A stretch of 64,000 bases of DNA. Source: Tenacibaculum larymnensis (lineage in GTDB: Bacteria > Bacteroidota > Bacteroidia > Flavobacteriales > Flavobacteriaceae). Position 1 is the stretch's first letter. The number at the start of each line of letters is the position of its first letter. A model generated the notes under the pieces. The model was not told the DNA's origin. It searched no databases and was given only the letters and a program-made list of their open reading frames with translations. The stretch covers positions 1 through 64,000 of the forward strand of contig NZ_JAIWJY010000007.1 in the NCBI RefSeq assembly GCF_028829235.1, in the 5' to 3' direction. Positions 62,933-64,000 of this stretch are shown here, piece by piece. Both the position numbers and the translations under genes were made by a program.

Positions 62933-64000
62933 TTATTTCTCTTCAATTTCTAATAATAAAAACTGATTTAACTGCTTTCCATACAACTGAAAGTTATCAT
63001 CAGCTGCTAAGATTAACGATTTGTTTCCGTTTTGCAATATTGGACCAAAAGTAATTGCTTCAATATTGTCTATAATTCCATCTGTTAATTGATTTTCAAC
63101 AGAACTAAAGTCTAATAACAGTTCTTTTTTTAACGGCGTATATTGTTCGTTTTTTAAAGATTGTATTTCCAAGGTATTTGTTGAATTGTTGTTAATGGAT
63201 GCTTTAAAAATTCTAACTACATTTCCATGGCTTCCATAACCACTTTGATAGGCTCTTTCGATTATGAAAAAGTGATTTTTTTGATATTCTAAAATAGCTG
63301 TTGTTCCGTTTAGGTTTACATTTCCTTTAGCTGGTTTATCAATTTTTTCTAACTGATAAGCAAATTGCTTCGTCGCCTTTTTTGATTCGTTATCAAAATA
63401 GGTAATTCTGATAGGAGATTGTGTTTCATGAAATGTTGGTTCTTCTCCATCTGCTTCCAAAGGAGCTTCCATTGCTACCCAAAAGCCTTTTCCGTCAAAA
63501 CTTTTTGAAGAACTTTCAAAAACACCATTATGTTTTGGTTTTGCTTTTGATGTTGCTTTGAAGTAACTCGGTATTTCTACCTGACTTTTAAAACTTCCAT
63601 CTACATTAATTTCAAATATACTTGGGTCTTTTTTATACTGAATAGATCCTTCACTTACTAAATTTATAGTTCCCTTATCTACAAAAATAGACTCTAAATC
63701 TAGTACATGGTTTTTAGTAAACTGACTTGTGGTATCTACTGTAATAACTTTTTCAAAGTTTACTGATTGAATTGAGTCACTTTTAACAATAATATCACCT
63801 ATTAGTATTCTTGGATTTGTAGCATCATCCACTACCATGTAGTAATTGTTATTGTAAAAATCGATTCCAGAGATTCCACCAACAACAGTATTATCAATTA
63901 CTAAAGAATCCTTTACCACATGTTCGTCTAAAAACTTAAGCGCTGTTTTTTGTTGTTTACAAGCTAATAAACCAAAAACCGATAGAGTAAGTATTATTTT
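62933..64000 (-). CDS. Phytase-like (esterase-like activity) lipoprotein, 5' end cut by the window
   Basis: The frame runs off the right edge, so the visible part is 355 codons. The first visible residues KIILTLSVFGLLACKQQKT are a lipoprotein signal peptide with its cysteine, so only one or two start residues are missing. Later segments ISGIDFYNNNYYMVVDDA, LDLESIFVDKGTINLVSEGS and IEAITFGPILQNGNKSLILAADDN match the esterase-like phytase family beta-propeller. A GTG at 63919 is not a plausible start because the signal peptide lies before it. Activity unproven. Confidence 0.85.
   Translation of the reverse strand, partial: KIILTLSVFGLLACKQQKTALKFLDEHVVKDSLVIDNTVVGGISGIDFYNNNYYMVVDDATNPRILIGDIIVKSDSIQSVNFEKVITVDTTSQFTKNHVLDLESIFVDKGTINLVSEGSIQYKKDPSIFEINVDGSFKSQVEIPSYFKATSKAKPKHNGVFESSSKSFDGKGFWVAMEAPLEADGEEPTFHETQSPIRITYFDNESKKATKQFAYQLEKIDKPAKGNVNLNGTTAILEYQKNHFFIIERAYQSGYGSHGNVVRIFKASINNNSTNTLEIQSLKNEQYTPLKKELLLDFSSVENQLTDGIIDNIEAITFGPILQNGNKSLILAADDNFQLYGKQLNQFLLLEIEEK

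Overview
The window is a piece of an AT-rich chromosome from a marine-type member of the Bacteroidota, most likely family Flavobacteriaceae; a Tenacibaculum- or Polaribacter-like genome fits but genus is not proven. Supporting signs are many flavobacterial families (DUF5683, DUF4834, DUF4835, DUF4159, DUF2027-Smr, DUF6913, 2TM proteins, TPR-AraC regulators), near absence of Shine-Dalgarno sequences, and promoters of the TAnnTTTG type. No rRNA, tRNA, CRISPR array, insertion sequence or prophage was recognised.

Region by region: (1) 1-2872, minus: N-terminal 957 residues of a very large secreted repeat protein with thrombospondin type 3-like calcium motifs, cut by the window edge. (2) 3.2-8.4 kb: cysteine desulfurase, Smr protein, tyrosine phosphatase-like protein, two adjacent PPK2 polyphosphate kinases, LpxR-like outer membrane protein. 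(3) 8.4-16.2 kb: dnaN, an unknown lipoprotein, then a plus-strand run parA-parB-DUF5683-dapB-lepB-WbqC. (4) 16.2-25.1 kb: two paralogous Crp/Fnr regulators, each followed by a possible small RNA, then a minus-strand surface-polysaccharide operon (two GT4 glycosyltransferases, wecB, flippase) and a 639-base gap holding a possible gene remnant, followed by a TPR-AraC regulator. (5) 25.1-38.4 kb: YfhO membrane protein, DUF4834, outer membrane protein, acetyltransferase, rsmE, a membrane AraC regulator, a 518-base gap full of hairpins, DUF4159, SBF transporter, acyltransferase, GH3/serine hydrolase fusion. (6) 38.4-47 kb: exonuclease, third PPK2, flavodoxin-like reductase, and a compact sensor locus in which a LytS-type histidine kinase carries a C-terminal 2TM domain, followed by four more 2TM proteins and a LytTR response regulator; then an ECF sigma factor with a membrane partner. 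(7) 47-54 kb: threonine aldolase, prfB without frameshift, ArsC-like protein, M16 protease between two copies of one terminator, GT2, DUF3050. (8) 54.3-64 kb, minus: a housekeeping block with fabI, recN, DUF4835, coaBC, rpoZ, bamD, ferritin, a lipoprotein, dapA, DUF6913 and an edge-truncated phytase-like lipoprotein.

The genes are mostly chromosomal core functions. The parts least explained by known annotation are the 2TM array with its kinase, and a set of hairpin-rich intergenic regions beside transcription regulators that carry runs of four or five C (or G) in loops, two of which share a 12-base complementary motif.
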